Shown here one piece after another: positions 1 to 7,828 of a DNA stretch of 42,730 nucleotides; the first letter of the stretch is position 1; every line of letters starts with the position of its first letter. The DNA is from Rhodobacter sp. (GTDB lineage: Bacteria > Pseudomonadota > Alphaproteobacteria > Rhodobacterales > Rhodobacteraceae): the NCBI GenBank assembly GCA_020250445.1, contig JADCEF010000111.1, forward strand, positions 1 through 42,730. The letters run 5' to 3'. The translations under genes were made by a program, and so were the position numbers. The notes beneath the pieces are model-generated. The model was not told the DNA's origin. It ran no database searches and was given only the letters and a program-made list of their open reading frames with translations.

Positions 1-730
1 ACGCTCAGCCGTCGCCAGAAGACCCTGAAGGTCAACATCCCGTATCGCGGATCGCAAGGCCCGCTGCACCTGCTGATCGACATCGAGCCGGTGAGCGCCA
101 GCGGTTCGAGCGAACCGGCGAGGGGGATCAGGGTCGGGGGGGAAGGCGGGTGGACCGAGGAGGGTCAGCAAACCGTCCGGGGGACTGTTTGCCCGACGAA
201 GGCGCAGGCATGGCGGCACAAAGCGCCGCGTGTGGCGCAAGATCCACATCGGGATCGACGAGCAAACACTGGAAATCCGGGCGGCCGGGTTCACGACCAG
301 CGACATCGGTGATGCGCCCATGTTGCCTGAGTTGCTCGACCAGATCCCGCGGGAACAGGAGATCGCCGGCGTCACAGCCGATGGTGCCTTCGATACCCGC
401 AAGTGCCACGACGCCATCGCCGCCCGCGGGGCCCCTGCAATCATCCCGCCCCGCAAGAACGCCAAACCCTGGAAACCTGACACCGCCGGGGCTGTCGCGC
501 GTAACGAAATCCTGCGCACATCGAAGCGCGTGGGTCGACCCATCTGGCAACGATGCAGCGGCTGCCACCGCCAGAGCCGCGTCGAAACCAAGATGCATTG
601 TGGGAAACTGCCGGGCCAGCGCCTCATGGCGCGGGATTTCGACCGTCAGGTTGCAGAGGTCCAGGTCCGTGTCGCCGTCCTCAACGGCTCCACCGCGCCC
701 GGCATCCCTGTCACTGAAGCCGAAGGATAA
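1..730 (+). pseudogene. IS5-family transposase, 5'-truncated by window edge and frame-broken
   Basis: The reading frame enters from the left edge (TLSRRQKTLKVN...) and runs through a GEGGW segment near 139-153. It then breaks: from about 206 the conserved stretch RHGGTKRRVWRKIHIGIDEQ lies in another frame, which continues through VTADGAFDTRKCHDAIAARG to VAVLNGS and a TAA at 728-730. These blocks match the DDE domain of IS5-family (IS427-like) transposases common in Rhodobacterales. About 50 bases between the two frames, including a perfect-looking hairpin (168-192), are not expected in the family and explain the frame shift. Several usual family residues are also changed, so the element is probably dead. 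The start lies outside the window. Confidence 0.85.
168..192. repeat. Short palindromic (REP-like) element inside the dead transposase
   Basis: The arms gcaaaccgtcc (168-178) and ggactgtttgc (182-192) pair with one mismatch around a 3-base loop. It sits in the extra ~50 bases that break the transposase frame. From memory, similar palindromes recur in Rhodobacterales genomes; no second copy was found in this window. Confidence 0.5.
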
Positions 731-760
731 GTCCGGCCGGGGAAAGGGGAAGTCCGACCG

Positions 761-784
761 TCAGCCGATTTGTGCAACAGGGCC
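761..784 (+). mobile_element. Right terminal end of the IS5-family element
   Basis: The bases after the transposase stop end in gatttgtgcaacagggcc, which resembles the terminal inverted repeat of IS5/IS427-type elements (cf. an outer end reading ggccctgttgcacaaatc). Homology between the two ParE-module copies stops exactly here (785), so this is taken as the IS boundary. The left end is outside the window, so target duplication cannot be checked. Confidence 0.65.
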
Positions 785-1045
785 GGCGACGAGCACCATA
801 TGATCCCTCACCTCATAAAGGCGGACATAGCTGCCTTTGCCAAAGCGCACAATCAGCGCGCGCAGGGAGGAGGTGAGAAGGGGGCGGCCAGAGAGGGGGC
901 GGGAGGTGAGGCGGGTGAAGGCATCGGTGATCGCCGTCAGAATGCGGTCGGCGGCGGCGGGGTTCTTGCGGCGCAGGAATGTGTCGAGGCGGTCGAGGTC
1001 GGCCAGCGCACCGGGGGTCAGCGCAAGGGTGTAGGGGGCGGACAT
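761..1045 (-). CDS. ParE/RelE-type toxin, copy 1, C-terminus replaced by IS end
   Basis: The 94-aa protein has the ParE layout: a basic alpha-helical N-half (TPGALADLDRLDTFL, RRKNPAAADRIL), then SGRPL, LRALIVRFGKGSYVRLYEV and DHMVLV. ParE-family toxins act on DNA gyrase, or on the ribosome in the RelE branch; which applies cannot be read here. It is nearly identical to copy 2 (3087-3383) until residue 87, where copy 2 continues with ARVFHAREDRSG but this copy has GPVAQIG and a stop encoded by the IS5 end. Losing the C-terminal strand probably inactivates it. The ATG at 1045 matches the start in copy 2 and overlaps the upstream antitoxin by 28 bases. Confidence 0.75.
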   Translation of the reverse strand: MSAPYTLALTPGALADLDRLDTFLRRKNPAAADRILTAITDAFTRLTSRPLSGRPLLTSSLRALIVRFGKGSYVRLYEVRDHMVLVAGPVAQIG

Positions 1046-1220
1046 GGGGCGGCGGGATCGCCTGCCCGGGCAGCGGACCATTGGCGCAGGGCACCGAGGG
1101 TGTGGCCGAGGCCGTCGCGGTCGAAGGCAGCAAGCCGGGCTTCCGCGAGGCGAAGCCCGGTTTCGGGGATGATCGGGGCGGGGTCGGCGGTGTTCATACC
1201 GAAAGGGTAGCGCGCGGGGC
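785..1220. repeat. 436-bp direct repeat, copy 1 (TA module)
   Basis: Bases 785-1220 align without gaps to 3123-3558 (constant offset 2338) at roughly 90% identity by eye. The repeat covers the antitoxin, most of parE and the bases up to the lepA stop codon in copy 2. Its left edge is the IS5 end. Confidence 0.85.
1018..1197 (-). CDS. Small antitoxin-like protein, copy 1
   Basis: This 59-aa ORF is too short for most ORF callers. It begins MNTADPAPIIPETGLRLAEA and has a central helical part (LAEARLAAFDRDGLGHTLGALRQW) followed by a proline-rich tail. It lies directly upstream of, and overlaps, the ParE-type toxin, which is the usual antitoxin position. The second copy (3356-3535) keeps frame, length and start, with mostly synonymous or mild changes, which supports real coding. 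I cannot assign it to a named antitoxin family; the function is inferred from position only. Confidence 0.6.
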   Translation of the reverse strand: MNTADPAPIIPETGLRLAEARLAAFDRDGLGHTLGALRQWSAARAGDPAAPCPPPTPLR

Positions 1221-1293
1221 GGGATGGGGTTCCGAAGCAGGGCTTCGGTTGGCGTGCCCCCTACGCAGTGTTCGCCGCAACACTTTGTTTCTT

Positions 1294-1349
1294 GACGGAT
1301 TTGACCCGCGTCAAATCCGTCCGCGCCTGCCTGCCCCCGGCAGGCGCGG
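1294..1349. repeat. Two back-to-back perfect hairpins
   Basis: The arms gacggatttgac and gtcaaatccgtc (1294-1305, 1310-1321) enclose a 4-base loop. Immediately after, ccgcgcctgcc and ggcaggcgcgg (1321-1331, 1339-1349) enclose a 7-base loop. There is no T-tract, so a simple terminator is unlikely. Confidence 0.8.
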
Positions 1350-1756
1350 CCGGATTTACGAACGTCGGGACGGTGGCAGACCCCTTGCCGACGGGCTTGC
1401 GCCCTCCGGCAACGGCCCGGCGGGGCTTCCACCGGAAGCCCCGCTGATCGGGCCGGGCGCTTTGGTGCGAGGGGCGGCGCAGCGGTTGGATTCAGGCCGC
1501 GTCCGACCGCCGGAAGGGCGCACTCGCACCCGCCCAAGCGGGCGGTCGGGCGCAGTCTGATTTCTAGGCACGCGGCCCGGCGGCGGTGCGTGCGGGCAAG
1601 TGCCCTTCGACCGGGCAATCCGGCGAGACAGGGGCGGGCTTGGTGGGTAGGGAGGGTGGCGCAGTTCACCCCGCGCTGCGGTTTGCAGGGCCGAAAGCCA
1701 GCTTCATGCAGGTTACGCCAGGTCAGGAAGATCGCTCAGGTTGCGGAACGCTGGGT

Positions 1757-1804
1757 GCGCTTCAGCGCACCAGAACGACCGCCGGAAGAGGTGCGCTGAA
1801 GCGC
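1757..1804 (-). terminator. Possible transcription terminator or dispersed palindrome after the SIR2-like gene
   Basis: A perfect 14-bp inverted repeat (gcgcttcagcgcac at 1757-1770 and gtgcgctgaagcgc at 1791-1804) lies about 45 bases past the SIR2-like stop codon. It lacks an obvious U-tract on the minus strand, so the terminator role is only a possibility. Confidence 0.35.
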
Positions 1805-1849
1805 GCCCTGCGGTTGGTTGTGCGCGCGGGCACGCACTCTACAGCTCGC

Positions 1850-2911
1850 TCAAGGTGCACCTAATAGCAAACGCTGATACTCAAAAACAAGATCTGCACA
1901 ACTTATATCCTCTATGGAAACCCTGTCTTCAGAAAGCTCACCGACGTATCCTGCCTTCATAATTCTCTGTTTAAACGACTGTCTAATTTCATTATTTATA
2001 AGCCTCCTACTACTTTTTGAAAGGCCCTTGCCAGTTGCATAAACTCCCTCGACTTCATACATCTGGCCGGACAAAAGCAGTTTCATGTTAAGGGGCAGGA
2101 AGCCAAATCCAAGAAAGAATACCAACCGCGCCGACTCAAACATCGCCGCTACATCTGTCGAGAATCCTGAGTCTGATCCTTCAGTAAACGTACGCACGAG
2201 TGGCGCAACTTCTTCAAGCCTTTCCGGAACGCTGCCAAAGTTTGTAAATCCTTGAAACTGCGGTTCAAAATCCGATACGTTTCCGTAAGGGTAAATGATG
2301 TGTAAACAAGCCATCGCCCGTTTCGCTTCTTCGTCACTGATGGAAAAATAACTGCGAACGGCATACCAAAAGAATTGATGGACACATCGGTCGTAGTTGA
2401 ATGAAATGAACGCAACTGTGTCCAGCCTATCCAAGAAATCACTTAATGTGCGGCCTGCAACAAGTATTGTAAACATCTGCCCAAGCCAAGTTGATGACAG
2501 AGAATCAAAATGTGGTACATTCTTGACATTACCTTTATCAACATATAACTTGCTATTGCTCTCGGCATCCAAGATACAACCTGCGATCGCAAGTTTCCCA
2601 AAATCAACTAGGAATCGGTTGTCTCGCCTTGTATCGAGAAAGTTATCAATTGAAGGCGCTAATGGCATATTATCGCGAATTGCCCACCCGGCTTCAAGGT
2701 AAGGATTTATATTGCGACCTAAAGAAGCTTGGTCAGCCATTCTACGTAACGCACTTACAGTTCTGACGTCACCGCGAACCAAACGCGAGGCATTTTCGAA
2801 CCTAATGTCTGTGAACTCTGATATTCTCGCCTTTAGCTCAGCTCCTGTGGGCAGACCAAACTCTTTGCTTGCACCTGCACCCAGGACGATCACTATAGAA
2901 ACGTTGCTCAT
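1850..2911 (-). CDS. SIR2-like domain protein (predicted NAD-binding, possible NADase), AT-rich cargo
   Basis: The 353-aa protein starts with a nucleotide-binding loop (VIVLGAGASKEFGLPTG, residues 7-23). It continues with a SIDNFLD block (88-94), SFNYDR (170-175, the position of the catalytic Asn in SIR2-like enzymes), a His followed by PYGNV (204-212) and a late strand FFLGFGF (265-271). This order is that of the SIR2-like fold found in many prokaryotic defence proteins, some of which degrade NAD+ on infection. No partner domain or neighbouring effector is seen, so the role is inferred. Base composition is visibly more AT-rich than the flanks, a sign of transfer. The ATG at 2911 is preceded by a weak gagga. 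Confidence 0.7.
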   Translation of the reverse strand: MSNVSIVIVLGAGASKEFGLPTGAELKARISEFTDIRFENASRLVRGDVRTVSALRRMADQASLGRNINPYLEAGWAIRDNMPLAPSIDNFLDTRRDNRFLVDFGKLAIAGCILDAESNSKLYVDKGNVKNVPHFDSLSSTWLGQMFTILVAGRTLSDFLDRLDTVAFISFNYDRCVHQFFWYAVRSYFSISDEEAKRAMACLHIIYPYGNVSDFEPQFQGFTNFGSVPERLEEVAPLVRTFTEGSDSGFSTDVAAMFESARLVFFLGFGFLPLNMKLLLSGQMYEVEGVYATGKGLSKSSRRLINNEIRQSFKQRIMKAGYVGELSEDRVSIEDISCADLVFEYQRLLLGAP

Positions 2912-2943
2912 TTTTGAAAGTTCGTCCTCGCTCAGCCCTCAAG

Positions 2944-3029
2944 TCACCCATCCATCTTCATCGGATCGATAAACTCCCGCTGCGGAATCTCCACCTTCCC
3001 GCATTGGTGCATGTTCCTGCCCACCGCCT
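2944..3029 (-). pseudogene. lepA 3'-end remnant
   Basis: On the minus strand these 86 bases align without gaps to the last 86 bases of lepA at roughly three-quarters identity, including 18 identical bases in a row. They translate in the lepA frame to GKVEIPQREFIDPMKMDG and a stop, against [18 protein letters not shown] in the intact gene. It is the tail of a diverged lepA copy with nothing recognisable upstream of it. It lies just beyond the start of the SIR2-like gene, between that gene and TA copy 2. Confidence 0.8.
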
Positions 3030-3086
3030 GCCAACCAACGCAGCATACCCTCCGGTCCCATCTGCCGCACGTCAAGCGCCGTCGCC

Positions 3087-3383
3087 TCACCCGCTCCGGT
3101 CCTCCCGCGCGTGAAACACGCGGGCGACGAGCACCATATGATCCCTCACCTCATCAAGGCAGACATAGCCGCCTTTGCCGAAGCGCACAATCAGGGCGCG
3201 CAGGGGGGAGGTGGGGAGGGGGCGGCCGGAGAGGGGGTGGGAGGTGAGGCGGGTGAGGGCATTGGTGATCGCCGTCAGCATGCGGTCGGCGGCGGCGGGG
3301 TTCTTGCGGCGCAGGAATGTGTCGAGGCGGTCGAGGTCGGCCAGCGCACCGGGGGTCAGCGCAACGGTGCAGGGGGCGGACAT
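3087..3383 (-). CDS. ParE/RelE-type toxin, copy 2 (intact)
   Basis: This 98-aa protein begins MSAPCTVALTPGALADLDRL and carries the ParE-like elements RRKNPAAADRML, LSGRPLPTSP, LRALIVRFGKGGYV and RDHMVLVARVFHAREDRSG. The full C-terminal strand and basic tail, missing in copy 1, are present here, so this is the likely functional toxin. It follows and overlaps (28 bases) the 59-aa antitoxin-like gene, which in turn starts 24 bases past lepA on the same strand, so the module may be read through from lepA. Two substitutions (Y to C and Y to D around 75-77, relative to copy 1) fall in a conserved strand and might reduce activity. Confidence 0.75.
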   Translation of the reverse strand: MSAPCTVALTPGALADLDRLDTFLRRKNPAAADRMLTAITNALTRLTSHPLSGRPLPTSPLRALIVRFGKGGYVCLDEVRDHMVLVARVFHAREDRSG

Positions 3384-3558
3384 CGGGCGGCGGGATCGCC
3401 TGCCCGGGCGGCGGACCATTGGCGCAGGGCGTCGAGGGTGTGGCCGAGGCCGTCGCGGTCAAACGCCGCAAGCCTCGCCTCGGCGAGGCGAAGCTCGGTT
3501 TCGGGGATGATCGGGGCGGGGTCGGCGGTATTCATACCGGAAGGATAGCGCGCGGGGC
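3123..3558. repeat. 436-bp direct repeat, copy 2 (TA module)
   Basis: Partner of 785-1220, with a constant offset of 2338 bases and no gaps. Its right edge falls one base before the lepA stop codon region (3560), which suggests the repeat marks an old recombination junction at the lepA 3' end. Confidence 0.85.
3356..3535 (-). CDS. Small antitoxin-like protein, copy 2
   Basis: The 59-aa ORF (MNTADPAPIIPETELRLAEA...) is the counterpart of 1018-1197. The few differences from copy 1 include G to E at 14, G to D at 36 and P to R at 51, with no frame disruption. It starts 24 bases after the lepA stop on the same strand and overlaps parE copy 2. Upstream bases show no good purine-rich ribosome site, so expression may rely on read-through from lepA. 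The antitoxin role is inferred from the neighbouring toxin. Confidence 0.6.
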   Translation of the reverse strand: MNTADPAPIIPETELRLAEARLAAFDRDGLGHTLDALRQWSAARAGDPAARCPPPAPLR

Positions 3559-3559
3559 G

Positions 3560-5359
3560 TCAGGAGTCCATCTTCAACGCATTGATAAACGCCTGCTGCG
3601 GAATCTCCACCTTCCCGAACTGGCGCATCTTCTTTTTCCCCGCCTTTTGCTTGTCCAGCAGCTTGCGCTTGCGGGTGGCGTCGCCGCCGTAGCATTTGGC
3701 GGTCACATCCTTGCGCATGGCGCTGATGGTTTCCCGCGCGATCACCCGGCCGCCGATCGCCGCCTGGATCGGAATCTTGAACATGTGGCGCGGGATCAGC
3801 TCTTTCAGCTTTTCCACCATGGCGCGCCCGCGCGCATCGGCGCGGTCGCGGTGGACCATCATCGACAGGGCGTCGACCGGTTCGTCATTCACCAGCACCG
3901 ACATCTTGACAAGGGAATCCTCGCGATACCCCGTGATCTGATAGTCGAAGCTGGCATAGCCCTTGGTCACAGATTTCAGCCGGTCGTAGAAATCGAACAC
4001 CACCTCGTTCAGCGGCAGGTCATAGACCACCATCGCCCGGTTTCCGGCATAAGACAGGTCCAGCTGGATGCCGCGCCGGTCCTGACACAGCTTCAGGATA
4101 TCGCCCAGATATTCATCGGGGACCATGATGGTGGCCTTGATGCGCGGCTCGTCGATATGATCGACCAGGGTCAGATCGGGCATGTCGGCGGGGTTGTGCA
4201 GCTCCATCATCGTGCCGTCGCGCAGGTGGACATGATAGACCACCGACGGGGCCGTAGTGATCAGGTCGATGTCATATTCCCGCTCCAGCCGGTCGCGCAC
4301 CACTTCAAGGTGCAAAAGGCCGAGGAACCCGCAGCGGAAGCCAAAGCCAAGCGCGGCAGAGGTTTCCATCTCGTATGTGAAACTCGCGTCGTTCAGCGCC
4401 AGCTTTTCGATGGCATCGCGCAGGTCTTCGAATTCATTGGCATCCACCGGGAACAGGCCGCAGAACACCACCGGCTGCGCCGGCTTGAAGCCTGGCAACG
4501 CCTGGGTGGCCCCCTTGCGCTCGTGGGTGATGGTGTCGCCGACACGGGTATCGCGCACCAGCTTGATCGAGGCGGTCAGCACGCCGATCTCGCCCGGCCC
4601 CAGTTCGTCGATGTCGACCATCTGCGGCTTGAGCACCGCCAGCTTGTCGATGCCATAGGTCGCGCCGGTCTGCATCATGCGGATGCGGTCGCCCTTTTTC
4701 ACGACCCCGTCCATGACGCGGATCATGACGACCACGCCCAGATAGGCGTCATACCAGCTGTCCACCAGCATCGCCTTCAAGGGTGCCTCCCGGTCGCCCT
4801 TTGGCGCGGGCAGCCGGGTGACGATGGCTTCCAGCACATCCGGAATGCCAAGGCCGGACTTGGCCGAGATCAGGATCGCGTCCGAGGCATCAAGGCCGAT
4901 GACATCCTCGATCTGGGCGCGGATGCGGTCGGGTTCCGCTGCGGGCAGGTCGATCTTGTTCAGCACTGGCACAATCTCGTGCCCCGCATCCAGCGCCTGA
5001 TAGACATTGGCCAGGGTCTGCGCCTCGACCCCCTGGCTGGCATCCACCACCAGAAGCGAACCTTCGACCGCCCGCATCGACCGGGACACCTCATAGGCGA
5101 AATCGACATGGCCGGGCGTGTCGATCAGGTTCAGAATATAGGTGTTCCCGTCCCTGGCCGGATAATCGATCCGCACCGTATTGGCCTTGATGGTGATGCC
5201 GCGCTCGCGCTCGATGTCCATACTGTCCAGAAGCTGCGCCTTCATGTCACGGTCTGCCACCGTCCCGGTCGACTGGATCAGCCGGTCGGCCAGGGTCGAT
5301 TTTCCGTGGTCGATATGGGCCACGATCGAGAAGTTGCGGATCAGGGAAAGCCGGGTCAT
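3560..5359 (-). CDS. lepA: Elongation factor 4 (LepA), ribosome-associated GTPase
   Basis: LepA is a translational GTPase that can back-translocate or remodel stalled ribosomes. The 599-aa length equals that of E. coli LepA with the start at 5359 ([22 protein letters not shown]). The G-domain motifs are visible: AHIDHGKST (G1), DTPGH (G3) and NKIDLP (G4), followed by EF-G-like domains and the LepA-specific C-terminal domain ending [19 protein letters not shown]. An alternative start three codons upstream (MPRM, 5368) is possible; no strong ribosome site decides between them. Downstream lies the TA module after only 24 bases, and a decayed second copy of the gene's tail sits at 2944-3029. Confidence 0.97.
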   Translation of the reverse strand: MTRLSLIRNFSIVAHIDHGKSTLADRLIQSTGTVADRDMKAQLLDSMDIERERGITIKANTVRIDYPARDGNTYILNLIDTPGHVDFAYEVSRSMRAVEGSLLVVDASQGVEAQTLANVYQALDAGHEIVPVLNKIDLPAAEPDRIRAQIEDVIGLDASDAILISAKSGLGIPDVLEAIVTRLPAPKGDREAPLKAMLVDSWYDAYLGVVVMIRVMDGVVKKGDRIRMMQTGATYGIDKLAVLKPQMVDIDELGPGEIGVLTASIKLVRDTRVGDTITHERKGATQALPGFKPAQPVVFCGLFPVDANEFEDLRDAIEKLALNDASFTYEMETSAALGFGFRCGFLGLLHLEVVRDRLEREYDIDLITTAPSVVYHVHLRDGTMMELHNPADMPDLTLVDHIDEPRIKATIMVPDEYLGDILKLCQDRRGIQLDLSYAGNRAMVVYDLPLNEVVFDFYDRLKSVTKGYASFDYQITGYREDSLVKMSVLVNDEPVDALSMMVHRDRADARGRAMVEKLKELIPRHMFKIPIQAAIGGRVIARETISAMRKDVTAKCYGGDATRKRKLLDKQKAGKKKMRQFGKVEIPQQAFINALKMDS

Positions 5360-5595
5360 GCGCGGCATATGAGCAGGAATTGCCGGGGGGTCAAGCGTGG
5401 TGGGCCGGGGTCGGGCAGAACCGCCCTTGCCCCGTGATCTGGTAGGGCAGCCAAGGGCGCACACAAGGCGTAGCAGAAATCCGCCCATAACTGCCCAAAT
5501 CACTGCACCTATTGAAGTTTTTGCGCCGAATCGTCATGATGCATGGCACAAAAGCAGTGGGACAACCCACGCAGCAAAGGCATGAGGCAGTGCGA

Positions 5596-5910
5596 ATGAC
5601 GAAACCTTTCCTTGCGGCCGCCCTGATGGCGGTTCTTCTTCCCCTGACGGCCCCTGTGGCCGTGGCCGGCCCGATCGAGAGGGCCTGTCTGAATTCGGAC
5701 CGGCGCGGGGCGAGCCGGGCCATGTGCAACTGCATTCAGGAGGCCGCCGACAAGACCCTGCGCGGCGCGGATCAGCGGCGTGCGGCCAAATTCTTCTCTG
5801 ACCCGGAAGAGGCGCAGCAGGTGCGCATGTCCGACCGCGAAAGCGACAACGCCTTCTGGGAACGCTACAAGGCGTTTGGCGACAGCGCCCGGGCACTGTG
5901 CGCAGGCTGA
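5596..5910 (+). CDS. Small secreted conserved protein
   Basis: The 104-aa product has a clear signal peptide (MTKPFLAAALMAVLLPLTAPVAVA, cleavage after AVA-G) and a mature part with four cysteines (RACLNSD, MCNCIQEAAD, ALCAG) able to form disulfides in the periplasm. The family is widespread in Rhodobacteraceae; I recall it being labelled arginine transporter in databases, which nothing in this sequence supports. The start at 5596 is chosen because it puts the signal peptide at the N-terminus; the frame is open further upstream. A strong terminator follows at 5939. Confidence 0.75.
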   Translation: MTKPFLAAALMAVLLPLTAPVAVAGPIERACLNSDRRGASRAMCNCIQEAADKTLRGADQRRAAKFFSDPEEAQQVRMSDRESDNAFWERYKAFGDSARALCAG

Positions 5911-5938
5911 AAGCCTTTTCAGACGCCGAAATGACAAA

Positions 5939-5966
5939 AGCCCCGCCAATCCGGCGGGGCTCTTGT
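5939..5966 (+). terminator. Rho-independent terminator
   Basis: Perfect 9-bp stem agccccgcc/ggcggggct (5939-5947, 5953-5961) with a 5-base loop, followed by cttgttt. It closes the small secreted protein gene and lies between it and the convergent rpmB. Confidence 0.85.
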
Positions 5967-5985
5967 TTCGGACTGCGGCCGCAGA

Positions 5986-6273
5986 TCACGCAGCGGCGCG
6001 GGCCTTGTCGATTTCCTTCTTGATCTTCTGCGCTTTCAGCGACAGCTCGTCATCCTTGGCCTTGGCAAGAAAGGCATCAAGCCCGCCGCGATGGTCGACA
6101 GAGCGCAGCGCCGCAGCACAGATGCGCAACCTGAACGACTGGCCCAGCACATCCGAGATCAGGGTGACTTCGTTCAGGTTCGGAAGGAACCGGCGACGGG
6201 ATTTGTTGTTGGCATGGCTGACCGTGTTGCCGGTCATCGGGCCTTTACCGCTAAGTTCGCAGACACGCGACAT
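5986..6273 (-). CDS. rpmB: 50S ribosomal protein L28
   Basis: The 95-aa protein begins [29 protein letters not shown], the hallmark N-terminus of L28, and continues with [13 protein letters not shown] and [17 protein letters not shown]. The longer lysine-rich C-terminal tail is usual for alphaproteobacteria. It is a structural protein of the large subunit. An aagga ribosome site lies 8 bases before the ATG. It is monocistronic here, ending near the terminator shared with the convergent secreted-protein gene. Confidence 0.97.
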   Translation of the reverse strand: MSRVCELSGKGPMTGNTVSHANNKSRRRFLPNLNEVTLISDVLGQSFRLRICAAALRSVDHRGGLDAFLAKAKDDELSLKAQKIKKEIDKARAAA

Positions 6274-6596
6274 GGTCGGAATCCTTGTTCACAAGACCTG
6301 ACGGGCCACCCCGGGCCGGGGCCCCCGAATTTCTTGCAGGCCGTGTAGGGACAATCCCCGGCGGCGTCAAGCGGTTCACCGCAGAAAGCGGGGCTTTCCG
6401 CCAGCCCCCGGCCCCTGCCGGGCCCGCAGCCAAGGACAACTCCGAACAGAAAATGACAGGGAAACGCATGGAAGGCCTCCACAGTGAACGCATGGGTGTC
6501 ACATCCTGGGGTCCGATGCCGTGGTTCGCGACCGCCTCCCTTGGCTGCCGGAATGCCGATGAACGGGACCGAACCGGGCTGGTGTGACGCCGCCGG
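6274..6596. other. Intergenic region rpmB-ychF, no feature recognised
   Basis: This 323-base stretch upstream of rpmB and downstream of ychF holds no frame with family-like sequence. It must contain the rpmB promoter, but I could not place it with confidence. Confidence 0.5.
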
Positions 6597-7694
6597 TCAG
6601 CCGCTGAACAGGAAATGCAGCACGTCGCCGTCCTGCACCTCGTAGGTTTTGCCCTCGACGCGGAACTTGCCGGCTTCCTTTGCCCCGGCCTCGCCCTTGC
6701 CTGCGATATAGTCAGCGTAGGCGATGGTTTCGGCCCGGATAAAGCCCTTTTCGAAATCGCCATGAATCACGCCCGCCGCCGCCGGGGCCAGCGTGCCCCT
6801 GGCAATCGTCCAGGCCCGCGCCTCTTTCGGGCCGACGGTGAAAAAGGTTTGCAGGCCCAACAACTTGTATCCGGCGCGAATCAGCCGGTCCAGGCCCGCC
6901 TCCTGCAGGCCCATTTCCGCTAGGAACATCGCGGCCTCGTCCGGGTTCAACTGGCTGATCTCTTCCTCGATCCTGGCCGAGATCACCACGGATGCCGCCC
7001 CCTGCCGCGCGGCCATCTCAGCAACGCGGGCAGATTGCGCATTGCCGCTGGCCGCCGAGGCTTCTTCGACATTGCACACGAAAAGCACGGGTTTTGCGGT
7101 AAGCAGCTGCAGCAGTCGCCAGGTGCGCCGGTCATCTTCGGCCACCTGAACGCTGCGGGCGGGACGGCCCGCCTCCAGCGCCGCCATCGCGGCGCGCAGC
7201 AGGCGGTCCTGATCCAGCGCCTCTCTGTCGCCGCCCTTCAGCTTGCGCGACAGGTTCGCCAGACGCCGCTCCACCGATTCCATGTCAGATAGCATCAGCT
7301 CGGTTTCGATGGTTTCAGCATCCGCAATCGGGTCGATCCGCCCCTCGACATGGGTCACATCGCCATCCTCGAAACAGCGCAACACATGGGCGATTGCATC
7401 GCATTCGCGGATATTGGCCAGGAACTGGTTGCCCAGCCCCTCGCCCCTGGACGCGCCGCGCACCAAGCCTGCAATATCGACAAAGGTCATCCGCGCGGGA
7501 ATGATCTGCCGTGACCCGGCAATCGCCGCCAGCTTGTCCAGCCGGTCATCGGGCACCGCCACCTCGCCCACGTTCGGCTCGATGGTGCAGAACGGAAAAT
7601 TCGCCGCCTGCGCCGCCGCCGTGCGCGTCAGCGCATTGAAAAGCGTGGACTTGCCGACATTCGGCAGCCCGACAATGCCCATTTTGAAGCCCAT
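6597..7694 (-). CDS. ychF: Redox-regulated ATPase YchF (Obg-family P-loop NTPase)
   Basis: YchF/OLA1 hydrolyses ATP rather than GTP and binds ribosomes; it is linked to stress responses. The 365-aa protein starts MGFKMGIVGLPNVGKSTLFNALT (P-loop GLPNVGKST) and has FVDIAGLVRGASRGEGLGNQFL, the NVEE variant of the G4 motif that accounts for ATP preference, and a C-terminal TGS-like domain ending VQDGDVLHFLFSG. The start at 7694 is set by a strong site (ggggggaagg) just upstream. It is divergent from trpA, with 134 bases between the start codons for both promoters. Confidence 0.96.
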   Translation of the reverse strand: MGFKMGIVGLPNVGKSTLFNALTRTAAAQAANFPFCTIEPNVGEVAVPDDRLDKLAAIAGSRQIIPARMTFVDIAGLVRGASRGEGLGNQFLANIRECDAIAHVLRCFEDGDVTHVEGRIDPIADAETIETELMLSDMESVERRLANLSRKLKGGDREALDQDRLLRAAMAALEAGRPARSVQVAEDDRRTWRLLQLLTAKPVLFVCNVEEASAASGNAQSARVAEMAARQGAASVVISARIEEEISQLNPDEAAMFLAEMGLQEAGLDRLIRAGYKLLGLQTFFTVGPKEARAWTIARGTLAPAAAGVIHGDFEKGFIRAETIAYADYIAGKGEAGAKEAGKFRVEGKTYEVQDGDVLHFLFSG

Positions 7695-7828
7695 GGCCCT
7701 TCCCCCCGAGGTTTCGGGCGCTTTTAGGCGCGGCGCTGGTCCGCCGCAAGACGGCCCCAGCCTTTGCGGGGCATTGATTTTCCGTGCCCCTTGCCGCACA
7801 CCGCAACGGCAAGCAGGGGATGCCACAG

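Larger units (their letters stand above)
1198..1849. other. Palindrome-rich non-coding stretch
   Basis: No convincing gene lies here: the open frames have no family-like motifs and are interrupted by repeats. It contains at least five strong inverted repeats: 1294-1305/1310-1321 (12-bp perfect), 1321-1331/1339-1349 (11-bp perfect), 1421-1430/1434-1443 (10-bp perfect, extendable by cggcccg/cgggccg), 1503-1511/1541-1549 (9-bp) and 1757-1770/1791-1804 (14-bp perfect). Confidence 0.75.

Noticed and set aside
979-1560. 193-codon plus-strand frame over TA copy 1 and the palindromes
   Set aside because: It is antisense to parE, then runs through hairpins; the G/R-rich translation has no domain-like features.
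3317-5437. 706-codon open frame antisense to lepA
   Set aside because: It is the mirror of lepA and TA copy 2 caused by GC-rich third positions; its His/Asp-rich composition matches no family.
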